The notes under the pieces: generated by a model
What the model saw: the letters and a program-made list of their open reading frames with translations, nothing else
What the model was told of the DNA's origin: nothing
The model's database searches: none
Origin: Chloranthus sessilifolius
Lineage: Eukaryota > Streptophyta > Magnoliopsida > Chloranthales > Chloranthaceae
DNA length: 64,000 nt
Reading direction: 5' to 3'
Assembly (NCBI GenBank): GCA_021018995.1
Contig: CM037598.1
Coordinates: forward strand, 70,388,671-70,452,670
Made by a program: the position numbers and the translations under genes
Shown: piece by piece, positions 32,317-42,765 of the stretch
How positions within the stretch are numbered: position 1 is the stretch's first letter
How the letters are laid out: every line of letters starts with the position of its first letter

Positions 32317-32862
32317 TTTAGATGGAGATGTCAGACACTCAGGGAATGATGCGTTTGGGGTATGGGGAGTGGATTCAAGTTTTCAGTTTTCTTCAGGTTT
32401 CAGTTGGACAATTTTAGGAGACTCCCTCTCTTCTCTTATTTCTGGCTCTCTGTCCTTTACTGCTTCTTCTTCTTATTTTTCAGATTCCACTGAAATTTCC
32501 ACTTGATTATCGACCACTCGTCCACTTTTTAACACAGTGATAGCTTTCAACTGATGGCTAGTCGATGGTCCTTCATCAGACGGTGCTTGACCTTGAGGGT
32601 TGTTGATGGGTTGGCTGGGAAGCCTGCCTTCCTCTCTTTGACTCATTTGATTAGTCCATTGACTAAATTGGTCCTTCATCATCTGCTAAATAGCTTACAT
32701 AGATTATTATTGAAAAGCTTGCATGTTCCGCATAACCTTCTCTTCCAAATCAAAATATTTCAAACTGAAGATATGTGATTGATTGAAATTCTGATTTTTC
32801 CAGTACTCAAAATTTGGGTAATGATAATTCGAATTCTGTTAAAAGTTTGAATTTTATTGTGG
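32317..32862 (-). pseudogene. Short Athila gag remnant
   Basis: One ORF (32682-32473) reads MMKDQFSQWTNQM and then Gln/Ser-rich sequence up to LKSGRVVDNQ, which is typical of the C-terminal Gag part just before the protease in this lineage. Upstream (32683-32862) similar Gln/Asn-rich sequence is broken. The capsid core and zinc knuckle expected in a full Gag (over 1 kb) are absent, so a large internal deletion removed most of gag and placed the PBS near its end. Confidence 0.6.
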
Positions 32863-32880
32863 ACGAAAGCAGCGGCGCAA
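32863..32880 (-). other. Probable primer-binding site of the Athila element, degenerate
   Basis: The minus strand reads TTGCGCCGCTGCTTTCGT, six bases inside the 5' LTR. Athila elements usually prime with tRNA-Asp, and the GCGCCG part fits; the first TGG is altered and the rest diverges. Confidence 0.5.
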
Positions 32881-32886
32881 AAAACT

Positions 32887-34265
32887 TGATCAGTTTTAAA
32901 GTGTACCCTTGCAAGTGCACAGGATCAGTTGTAGCACGATGAAATCAAGGGTATTTTACCCATAGGGAAGCGAGTAATTAAATTAATTTAAAAAAGAACA
33001 AAGATGCCCAAGGAAATACCAAGGGAGAGAAAGTTGAATTGCTAAGCTATTACCACACGATGCTAGAACGATAAACGTAAATTAATCTATGTAAGGCCAA
33101 ATTATGACAAAGAAAATGACAATTAAGAGATGATCAAGGAGGTTGCTAACCCTAGATTTGTAACTTCTCTACAATTAATCACACGATTTCATACCACACT
33201 AATATACCATAATTTATCAAGAAGAAAAATGAATCGTAAAGAATGCGATTGTTGATCCGACATACCCTATCCAAACACTATGACTCATCCTAATACGGCA
33301 TGAATCATGTGAAAGGCATAGCGTATCTCAAATTTGAAATCACAGCAGTATGAATCAATCACTCGGCAGCCTAGATCGGCTTGCAGAAATAGATCTAGAT
33401 AGAATGACTCTTTTATGGTGGTCGATAAGCAAGATCGACGGCTATAAATTAGCATTTGATGATATTCTATTAAGCACACACTTCTTAGAAGAGTAATTCA
33501 ATGACAATAATAAGAAATTATAGAATTAACAATAAAGCAGTTACTCATCTAGGAGTCGCTTCCTCCTTGAATGAGGGGATTTAGCTGCTCATCCTCGATC
33601 TACACACCCGTTGTAAATCAGAAGCCATCATCTGAACATGCTCTTTTATTTATCAAAAGATCTCTTCTTACAATGCTTTTTCCCTAATTACAAACTATGA
33701 TTCAAAAATTGTAAAGAAAAGTTATGAAAAATCTAAGAAAATTCTACTAGCTGAGAACCCCCTAACCCTAAGCATAGTATTGCTTTTATAGGGTATGGAT
33801 AGGAAAACTTCCATAATAGGCTTAATCGATTGAAAATCAAATCTCAATCGATTGAGTTCAAATCCACTTTTTGGTGGAATCATTTGAATTTGAATTCAAT
33901 CGATTGTGTTTAAATATCAACAGATTGAATTAATTCAAATTTAAAATAAGGGGGGAAAAGTTGTCATCCTTGTTAATCGATTGAGACTTGGTTTTCAATC
34001 GATTGACAAGGACAGGTAACATCTTCATTCTTCTGGTGGATGCTGGGCTAATTAATCATTTTCACAGATTTTGGTGCTTTTGTTAGCTTCTTGGTCCAAT
34101 GTTCTTATGTAACCCTTAATTATCCTCTTTTATGCTCTTTCAAGATCCAATGGTTAAAAACACCTGAAAGCACTAAAACTATACAACAATCGTCAGATAG
34201 CTCTTATCGGATAGCTAAATGTAGGAGTTAAGGTGCGAAATATAGTTATATTTTGGCACAGATCA
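32887..34265 (-). repeat. 5' LTR of the Athila element
   Basis: 1379 bp, TGATCAGTTTTAAAG to GGCACAGATCA in + orientation. It has a TATA box at 33783-33790 (minus strand TATAAAAG) and a word cluster at 33825-34015. It differs from the 3' LTR by many scattered substitutions, so the insertion is not recent. Confidence 0.92.
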
Positions 34266-34270
34266 GTGAT
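34266..34270. repeat. Target-site duplication GTGAT, right copy (Athila element)
   Basis: Identical to 22595-22599. Confidence 0.88.
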
Positions 34271-37200
34271 AGATGCTTGTATATGAATCTTGATGTATGG
34301 CTACAATGTAGTGTTGTAATGTGTAGGACTTCTAGATGGTTAAATAATTGAAATTTGACCACTTTAAGTGACATGTGGCCTGATGAGTTTTTTCCAAACC
34401 TTCGAAACTCATGACCATTGTTGATCATGGGTGATCAATGGTGAGCGATTCATTATGGATCACTCCCCGAAAATTTGGGTGATTTAGGCCATGGAGATAG
34501 TGGTTAATTGATTTTTGAAATTTGATTGAAATGAGATTTGAAAAACTCGATTTTTGAAAAATAAATCTCTGATAAAATAACTTTTTGAAAAATTTAATCA
34601 TACTCAAAAAATTAGATTCGATTGGATGGCCAACGAAGTTAGCCCGAATTTGCTCGATATAGGCTTAGAATTGTACCCGATGAATAGGATAGTACCGGCA
34701 ATGATTCGTGCTGTTAAATAGATAGGATGGACCTAAAAGGGGATCTCTGGGATCAATCTGGAGTCATCCCGGGTCAAAATATAAAGAGTTGTGACCTGAT
34801 ATGGACCACTAAGTGGACTCCATCGATGGCCCAACCCACAGCAGGATACTCTCAGACCCGAGAGCGAAATGTCTTGAAATAATATCCGAAATTTTTTTGA
34901 AAAATTAAGTTAAATAAATAAATGGGTTCCCAATACCCAGTAAAAAATTTGGATCCCGACTCTCCATATTTTGACTTTTCCAGAACTTGGAGCGCAAGAC
35001 AACGAATTTGTCCTGTTGCACCAGAAATTCGAGCCCTTGAAGAGCTAAGATTTCCATGCCTAAGACCCATTTTGAAAATTCTTGGATTAAGGTCCAACCT
35101 TGACCTGTCCCCAAGACTTGGTTGAAATTTTATGTTATAATTTCACGTGACTTATCGGTTAGAAAATCTGGAACTTCGTGGTGCGAAACTGTGTCACGTT
35201 GCACCCAGCCAACAACTAGAACTGACCTCTGATTGGATGGATCTAATTCCATCAAGATTCTTAGACTTTTGATCCTTAAAATTTAAAAAGAAACTGAAGA
35301 TAACTCTTTGAGCTTTCCAGAAAGCCGCTGAGTGCACGATTTCAATATTGGCACTAAGAGTTACAAACCCGACTTTAAGGACCAATAAATTTGGCTTGAT
35401 ATCCTGATGAAGGAGGACAGATCTTAGCAATCTGTCGACCATGATCAAATCTGATTTTATTTTTTAGTGCCAACACCTGGGACTTCGTGGCTGTCAATGC
35501 TCTATCGCCCATTTTTTGTAAGACTTGAAAATTTGATCGGAGTTGAAAATGGCGAGCGAATTACTACAAAGTGTTTGATACACTTGTGAAAAAATATGCA
35601 ATTAAAGGAATATGGTCAAAATCGTGAATTTTCCTCGAAACCTGGGACCATCTGGGAAATATCAGATCGTAGTGACCACTGTGAGAATATTTTGTGATTT
35701 AAGTTGACTTGGTTATTGGACTAGACCTTTCGATGGCCCAAAAGCCCAAAATACTAAGAGTTTGTAAATAAAAATTTATAAAGACCCGACTACCAAGGCC
35801 AAAATATTTTGAAAGAAATTGATAAAGGCACCCTTGAAAAATGAATACAACCGTTTATAGGCTCAAACCTTGAAAAAGCTCGTATACTTAGAATTGGATC
35901 TAGTAAAGACCCAAAACACTTAGGAAATGACCCATGGATCTTGAACTCATAGGTTTGAATTTAATTAAGTCCAATTACCTGACTTGAAGAACCCGACATG
36001 AATAAGTGGCTAGCATCCTTATGCCCAATCACTAAAATAATTGAATAAGACTAGCCCATTGGGCTCAAGACCCAAGGTGAGTCTTTAATAAGAAAGGAGT
36101 GGACCTAAGGTCCTTATATGAAAAACTTAAATAAATAAATACCTCTCTTGATCCTCTAATGAGCTTTACGATGCTCAAATGAGAAAAAATAGATCGAAAC
36201 CTTAGTTTATGACCTGAACCTAGACCGATAGATCGGATAATTAGAAATGAAGGAGTGAGAATCCTAGGAGGGGATACTCACCATGGATACTCATCTAGGA
36301 GACATACATAGGATACTCATATAAGATGCTCATTTAGGGGATATCCATGTAGGAATCATCTCCAAACAAATAAAAGGAACATTGGTCTACCGATGACCAG
36401 TCAAATAGTTGACTCGACTCAGGTAAATTCGTAGAATCATTAGAAAATAGGCACATCGATGCCTTAAATTGCGATTAGAGATGATCGATTCTCTTTTATC
36501 GATGACATTATATATAAGTCCCTAGTGGACTCTAAACTGAGGTAACACTTAGTATAGGTGTGAACCGACGAGATCCTTCCTTAAGATTAAGTCTTAAAAA
36601 TTGAAGACTCGGACTTTGATTTGTGAGTTGAATGAAATTGAATGATTTGAACGAAATTGATTGATTTGAACGAAATTGATTAATTGATAGTAATTGATTG
36701 ATTGATGAAACTGACTGATAAATATGAATCTTGATGACGTGTGATGTTTGATATTGTTGATTGAAATGCTTGAGAATGCATTGAAAAATGATTGGTGAAC
36801 TTTAGAAGATAAAGTCATCGAAACTGATATGAAACCATGAACTGAATGGAATATGGAATTTGAATATGAAAAACATGGAATAAAATTGAATGGAAAAAGG
36901 TAATTAAATTACCAAATATCCGAAATTGGATATGAGCCCTTGAAAATGAGACTATTGAACACTGAATCTTAAACATTTAACATCAAATACTAAATATTGA
37001 TTCTGAATCTCGAACTGAATGTGAAACCTAAAATACTGAATTGGAACATTGAATATATGAGCCCTTGAAAATGAGACTATTGAACACTGAATCTTAAACA
37101 TTTAACATCAAATACTAAATATTGATTCTGAATCTCGAACTGAATGCGAAACCTGAAATACTGAATTGGAACATTGAATATATGAGCCCTTGAAAATGAG

Positions 37201-37412
37201 ACTATTGAACACTGAATCTTAAACATTTAACATCAAATACTAAATATTGATTCTGAATCTCGAACTGAATGTGAAACCTGAAATACTGAATTGGAACATT
37301 GAATATATGATTGAATATCGAACCTTGAACATAAAAGTTATTTGAATATGAATATTTAATATTGATTTTTTGATAATGAATCGTGAAACGTAGAAAGGGA
37401 AAAGATGATACT
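34271..37412 (+). repeat. C+ LTR-like sequence, second piece
   Basis: It continues the sequence interrupted by the Athila element. No gene: the short ORFs have no recognisable domain. It ends at the TSD of the B element (37413). It contains a 125-bp tandem repeat (36931-37305) and weaker GGATACTCAT repeats at 36275-36345. That it belongs to the same LTR as 20061-22594 rests on the TSD logic and on the third piece at 50104 matching the C' LTR again. Confidence 0.55.
36931..37305. repeat. Three tandem copies of a 125-bp unit
   Basis: Units start at 36931, 37056 and 37181, each with TATGAGCCCTTGAAAATGAG. Only two or three differences are seen between units (for example CCTAAAATAC against CCTGAAATAC), so the duplication is recent compared with the surrounding decay. 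Confidence 0.92.
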
Positions 37413-37417
37413 GTATC
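37413..37417. repeat. Target-site duplication GTATC, left copy (B element)
   Basis: Matches 50099-50103 at the other end of the element. Confidence 0.9.
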
Positions 37418-37618
37418 TATAACGTCCCAAAAATTTCATACTTAATAGTGCGCCTCGGGATGCGAACCGACTAGTCAAATGTTTGACCGGGTTAACATTC
37501 ACTCAGTTGACTTAGTCTAATGTGTGGAGGTAATGGAGTAAGTGAAACATGGGTGATTTTGCGTGTGAGTACATACACATAGCTAATTGTATATGCTTTA
37601 CACCGAATTGTAAGAACA

Positions 37619-37630
37619 TATATTATAAAG
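37619..37630 (+). promoter_or_regulatory. TATA-like box of the B 5' LTR
   Basis: The sequence TATATTATAAAG is followed some 60 bp later by the GAGA tract and leader. The same box is at 47792-47802 in the 3' LTR. Confidence 0.5.
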
Positions 37631-38024
37631 AAAAAAGGAGGAGAAAAGCTATTTCTCTTTAGTTGAGTGGTTGAGAGGAGTTAAGAGAGAGAGAGAGAGA
37701 TAGAGGGAGAGTAAATGCATGGGTGATTGTTGTGAAATGAAGAGTGAAGCCATTAATGCAAATCATTGATCTTGGCTCGCAAAGTTTAACGGATCGAGCT
37801 CGGGATCAAGGAGAGGTTTTGGTTGGAGGGTTTGGAAAATCCTAACGAAGGAAATCCAACCGATCGACAGGGTAAGAATTGCAAAGCTATGTTTTGTTTA
37901 AACTATTAGCTAGAAAAATTAGAAATTGTTGTGTGTTATTTAAATGTATGACTAGTAGGAGAGATGATGAGGAGATGAGAAGAGGGGTGTTAGATCTGGT
38001 ATTGGGTGAAACCGATTGAATGAA

Positions 38025-38380
38025 ATTACATTTCGTTCAATCGATTTTAAACAAAGAAAGGATAGGGAAGAAAGCAAAGGGGTTCTGAGGGGAATCGTTC
38101 GAACGAGTTTTGAAATCATTCGATTGATTCGAACTATGAGGAAAATCAATCGATCGATTTAGAAATTGTTCGATCGATTGGTTGGAACCTGTGTGAACGA
38201 ATTTAAAATCGTTTAGTCAATTTTGTTAATTGACAAAGGCATGTTAGAATGACTAATGGTGGGATTGATTGAACGAAATAGAATTCGTTCGAACGATTTT
38301 GAGAATCGTTTGATCGATTTAAATTCGTTTGATCGATTTCCAAATCGTTCGATCGATTCAGAAATCGTTCGATCGATTTG
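38025..38380. repeat. CGTTCGATCGAT / CGTTCGAACGA word array in the B 5' LTR
   Basis: About ten self-complementary words such as TCGTTCGATCGATT separated by short AT or AA spacers. The matching 3' LTR array (48190-48575) has one extra word (ATCGATTTAAATTTCGTTCG, around 48462-48485), which accounts for the 22-bp length difference between the LTRs. Confidence 0.85.
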
Positions 38381-39905
38381 AATGAAATGCAGCTTTTGTT
38401 AGATTTTTTTTGCATACAAATAGTGGTATATTGGTATTAAGCTTATAACCCAAATGTTCTTACACTGGTATTGATGAAAGATGTGTGATTGGTCAGGTCT
38501 AGTTTGAACCGAACTTGTGATGGTTGAGTGCTAACATGGATTAGAGAATCCGAGTGAGTAGACGCAAGTGAGGTAGGGGGATATCTAAACGAGTACACTT
38601 TATTACGAGCATTTACGTAGTGACAGAATGTTGTTGCATGATCTTTTAAACATGGTTTTCATTTATTATTAATGCAATAAGTAGAGAAATGGAAATAGTG
38701 TGTGTGTTTACACAAAATTCATGAGAAAACTTGTTAAGTAGGAATAAAATCATCCCAGGGATGTAAGAACACATTCGGCATCGCAGAGATGCATTAGATG
38801 AAGTGACATCCAAGGGATGTATGGTGGATGTAAGGATCCACGTCAAGAAGTAAACAGTAAACATAATTGCACGGGCAGTGAGTAACTATGTATTAGCACA
38901 ATCACACGGTGAATAACTATATGTATTGCACAATTTGATTTAAGGTTCAGAGAATACCTAACCGACGCAGCGGGATAACCGTGACTGACTCGGCAGGATA
39001 TCCGTGACCGGTACGGCGGCTAATCCGTACACTAGCAGACATCCCAAGGATGTGTAGTAGTAGTATGTCGTCGCCTGTGAGACAGGGACGAGGACAATTC
39101 CATGAAAAATAGTCTGATTAGACGACGATGGAGGGTATTCCATCGGGGCTCGATGCTATATTGCTCGGGGATTATTTAAGTTAAGATTTAAGTCATGGTC
39201 TCAGCCTGGTTGCAACTAGGGGAACTAGTAGTCATTAAAAAATACATGAGTAGAGTAATAAATGCAGTCAAATTATTTTATTGCATCTTAAATTTACTTT
39301 TCAAGAAATGACATATTTATGAGATCATATTTTATTCATGTCATGAAATATATGGTTGTAAGAAGGATATACTTGTTATGATATCACCCCTATTGAGCTA
39401 GGATGTAACTCACCTTTTGACTATACGTCACAGGTTCAGAGTTAGGAGTTGCTGTTGGTGAGGTCGAGCCAGAGGACTTAGATTACGTTTCGAGGGAGGA
39501 ATCTGAGCCTCCACCTGAGAAGTTCTTCTAGAAGTTTTGTTGCGTACTTTGAGAATATGTAAGGGAGAAATTTATGGCTTGGCATGACCAGCCGTGTTTG
39601 GTTGTTTTGCTAGAATTAAGATACTTGTAATATTCTTTTGTCGAACCATTTTGGGTGACCGTGATAACGGCACTGATGGTTTGGGTTGGTTCTTTTGGCC
39701 ATACAGAGGTATGGGATTAGAACTATCTTTTGGATTGATATTTTGATGTGGTAGATGGTAGAACTGGAGTTATGTTTTGCATTTTAATCTTTTATAGTTT
39801 CTTAATAGTTGGGTTGTGCCAAGTGTTCTCATTATAAGGGGCACGACGTCGAGGGTCGTGCTGATGGCACGAATTTTGGGGTGTCGAAATCCGGGTTGTC
39901 ATAGT

Positions 39906-39917
39906 TGGTATCAGAGC
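39906..39917 (+). other. Primer-binding site, initiator tRNA-Met
   Basis: TGGTATCAGAGC, two bases after the LTR end. This is the standard tRNA-iMet PBS of many plant gypsy and copia elements. Confidence 0.95.
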
Positions 39918-39977
39918 CTTTCATTAGGATTTCTGACAAGACTAAGATTTTTGCTAGAGTGAAGGGATCTTCTGCTA

Positions 39978-41318
39978 ATGAAACTTTGGTTTCATGGGCA
40001 GAGCGCTATGTCTTCTGGAAGATGGGGTCGACCGAGAAGTACCCATAATAGGACCCAGAGAGGTGAAGAGGGTTTCCAAGCAGGATCTAGTAGTAGAGAC
40101 CAAGAGAACTCTCGTGAAGAGGATCGGAGGGGTGGAACGACAGATCGTATTGCATTAGCCATGGAGACTATGGACGCTGCGATGGCTCAGCAGACGCAGC
40201 AGACTGCGATACTGGCTGAGCAGACGACACTATTGGCAGCTAATAATATCAATAACGCCAGTAGTCATCAGCCACCACCACCGCCTCCTCCAGCGTTATT
40301 GCCTTCGTCGTTTATAGATTTTAGGAGATTGAGACCTCCTAGCTTCTATGGACAGACGGACCCGTTAGAAGCAGAGAAATGGCTGAACCAAATAGAGAAG
40401 CTTCTAGACAGGCTACGGAGTACAGAAAGTGAGAAGGTGGGATGGGCTTCCTTCCAGTTGGAGGGAGATGCCGATCCGTGGTGGAAGTCAGTGCTGAGGA
40501 ACAGGGAAGTAGAAGACCTGCATCACCTATCGACTTGGGCGGACTTTGTGAGAGAATTCAATAGGGAATATTTTCCTAAACAAGTATGAGTACAGAGGAG
40601 AAGAGAGTTTGTAAATCTTCAGCAAAGGGGTATGTCCGTGCGAGAGTACGGTGTAGAGTTTACGCGATTGTCCCGATTTGCACCGGAGTTAGTATCCACG
40701 GAAGTTATGAAAGCAGCCAAATTTGAAGAGGGCCTTCGACCAAACATCCGTGAAAGAGTGTCAATTTTCGAACTCGAGCGTTATGCGGATGTGATGGGGA
40801 AAGCAATTGTGGTTGAGAGGGATATTTACGGTGTATACAAGAGGAGAGATCAGCCGGATGCAGTACGGTCAGACCATGGGAGGATGGGTGAGTATGACTC
40901 GGGGAACAAAAAGCCAAGATTTATGACACCAACACCACTCCCTAGGCAGATAGCATATACAAATTTTTCTAGACCAGCTGGATTTGCATTGGCGAGACCC
41001 ATCAGATATGAGAACTCTACGGCCACTACCGGAGTGTCCACAAGCCAAGGTTTCTCAAGGGTAGCCTCTTCTACACCAAGGGCGACTTGTGCCAAGTGCG
41101 GCAAGCCTCATAGGATGATTGATTGTAGACGGGGTATGCAAGGATGTTATCGATGTGGAAAGATCGGCCACATCATCCGATATTGTCCTGAGATGGCAAA
41201 GGGCAGAACGGCTTCTACGCTGCACCAAGACCAATCCAATCTAAGAAGCTGGTTGTGCAGGGAAGAGCCTATGCGGTTACAGCCCAGGACGCTCAAAACT
41301 CCAACGATATCATACAGG
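39978..41318 (+). pseudogene. Gag of element B, with stop and frameshift
   Basis: The start is probably the ATG at 39978 or the ATG at 40008 (MSSGRWGRPRS). A Gln/Thr- and Pro-rich head (PPPPPPP) leads to the capsid core: FRRLRPPSFYGQTDPLEAEKW, then FQLEGDADPWWKSV, TWADFVREFNREYFP, and after a TGA at 40587-40589 FVNLQQRGMSVREYGVEFT. Two zinc knuckles follow: CAKCGKPHRMIDC (CX2CX3HX4C) and CYRCGKIGHIIRYC (CX2CX4HX4C). After the second knuckle (about 41195-41215) the frame shifts: the true tail (KKLVVQGRAY) is in another frame up to 41318, where a candidate intron starts. Confidence 0.88.
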
Positions 41319-41472
41319 GTGAGTTTTTACTTAGATTGATTTTTATCATATGAGATACCTCGAAAATGTGATTTTGTTTTGTTTTGTTTCAAGAAGCATC
41401 CACCTAATTAATATACATGTTGCATGAGTGTGTGTTGCATGAATGGAATGTTGAACTAGGTATACCTTATAG
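41319..41472 (+). other. Candidate 154-bp intron between Gag tail and protease
   Basis: The Gag tail frame is open up to ATACAGG at 41318 and is followed by GTGAGTTTTT, an excellent plant donor. The next 150 bp are AT/GT-rich with stops in all frames. An acceptor CCTTATAG ends at 41472. Joining there would bring the Gag tail into phase with the protease frame. No branch point was identified. An unspliced insertion of unrelated DNA is the alternative. Confidence 0.5.
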
Positions 41473-42128
41473 GTACCTTGCAAGTGTATGGAAGATGAAG
41501 TAATGTCGCGTATATAGCAAGAGCACTAATGGACCCGGGATCTACTCATTCATATGTCACACCTCGATTCGCGAAAAAGATGAAAGTTCAGCCAGAGACT
41601 TTGGATTTTGTCTTGGCAGTGTCCATTTCGACGGGAAAATCGGTGGATACAGACTTAGTCTGCAAGTCCATGGTTGTAGCTATTAAAGATGGGGATATTT
41701 ATGGGGAAGTTTTTGAGTTGTCGGTAGATTTGATTTTACTCAACATGTAAGGATTCGACATGATCCTTGGCATGGACTGGTTGTCACAACACTATGCAAC
41801 CGTCGATTGTAAGAAGAAGGTGGTCACCTTTAAGCCAAACACGAGACGTTCTTTTAAATTTGTAGGAGTGAGGATGAAATTTCTACCACTCGTGTTAGCT
41901 ATCAAAGCGGAACGCTTGATCAGAAGTGGATATAAGGGCTATTTGGCTTTCCTAAAGGATGACAAGGACGAGAAAAACGTTGCTTCAGAGATTTCAGTAG
42001 TATGTGAGTTTGGTGATGTTTTTTCGAACGAGTTACCAGGACTACCTCCAGAGAGAGAGGTTGAGTTTGCTATTGAATTGGCACCAGGAACGGGGCCGGT
42101 TTCTAAAGCACCGTATCAAATGGCTTAG
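41473..42128 (+). pseudogene. Protease and pre-RT region of element B
   Basis: The retropepsin active site is present as LMDPGSTHSYV (DPGS, usual in this lineage), followed by FELSVDLILLNM, a stop at 41748-41750, and FDMILGMDWLSQHYATVDC. The C-terminal part has VVCEFGDVFSNELPGLPPEREVEFAIEL, the usual lead-in to RT, and stops at a TAG at 42126-42128. An additional TGA sits near 41494 before the active site. Protease would process the polyprotein. Confidence 0.88.
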
Positions 42129-42765
42129 GCCGAGTTGAAGGAGCAACTACAGGAGCTATTAGGCAATGGGTTTGTGAGATCGAGTGTATCTCCTTGGGGT
42201 GCTCCGGTCTTGTTTGTCAAGAAGAAGGACGGGTCAATGAGACTGTGCATTGACTACCGTTAGTTGAACAAACTCACTATAAAGAACAGGTATCCATTAC
42301 CAAGGATAGATGATCTATTTGACCAACTGCAGGGGGCAAAATATTTTTCTAAGATCGACTTGAGATCAGGATATCATCAACTCAGTCAAAGCAAAGGATG
42401 TTTAGAAAATTGCTTTTAGGACGAGATACAGACACTACAAATTTTTAGTGATGCCGTTTGGATTGATGAATGCACCGGCATCGTTTATGGACTTAATGAA
42501 CCGAGTGTTTAAACCACACCTGGACTCCTTCGTCGTTGTGTTCGTCGACGCTATCCTTATCTACTCTAAGTCAAAGTAAGAACATGAGGTGCATTTGAGG
42601 ACCGCTCTACAAACACTGCGTGAACACTAGTTGTACGCCAAACTCAGTAAGTGTGAGTTTTGGTTGGAAGAAGTAAGCTTTTTGGGGCACGTGGTCTCGA
42701 AGGAAGGTATCACGGTAGATCCGGCAAAGATCGAAGCTGTAGTGCAATGGGAATAGCCTAAGACA
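42129..42765 (+). pseudogene. Reverse transcriptase of element B with altered active site
   Basis: The RT frame reads [18 protein letters not shown], a TAG where Gln or another residue is expected (42261-42263), [21 protein letters not shown] and DLRSGYHQL. Near 42385 a one-base shift changes frame. It then reads [21 protein letters not shown], and the active site is FVDA (42541-42552: TTC GTC GAC GCT) where FVDD is expected. The second catalytic Asp is thus Ala, caused by GAT/GAC to GCT. More stops follow at 42579 and about 42627. RT activity is not possible from this copy. Confidence 0.88.

Larger units (their letters stand above)
22600..34265 (-). mobile_element. Athila-lineage Ty3/gypsy element, complete but defective
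   Basis: Two LTRs of about 1378 bp in the same orientation flank an internal region read on the minus strand: PBS, gag remnant, protease, RT, RNase H, integrase, a hairpin array, an accessory ORF, noncoding DNA, then a polypurine tract. The 5-bp TSD GTGAT is intact. Lineage is judged from the protease/RT/integrase sequence (for example QLENISRRN and [10 protein letters not shown] in integrase) and the long noncoding part after pol. A solo LTR inserted later at 25285-26737. Polyprotein ORFs from 32682 to 28678 all stay in one frame and are broken by stops only. Confidence 0.93.
37418..39903 (+). repeat. 5' LTR of element B
   Basis: It starts TATAACGTCCC (the 3' LTR has TGTAACGTCCC, so the first G was lost to A) and ends GTTGTCATA (3' LTR GTCACA). 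In order: a TATA-like box at 37619-37630, a GAGA tract at 37686-37701, a candidate splice donor GTAAGA at 37872, the CGTTCGATCGAT array (38025-38380), three ACATCC(C)AGGGATGT palindromes (38751, 38809, 39042), GGATAWCCGTGAC repeats (38968-39015), a candidate splice acceptor ending at 39433, and a short acidic reading frame (39434-39530). Confidence 0.92.
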
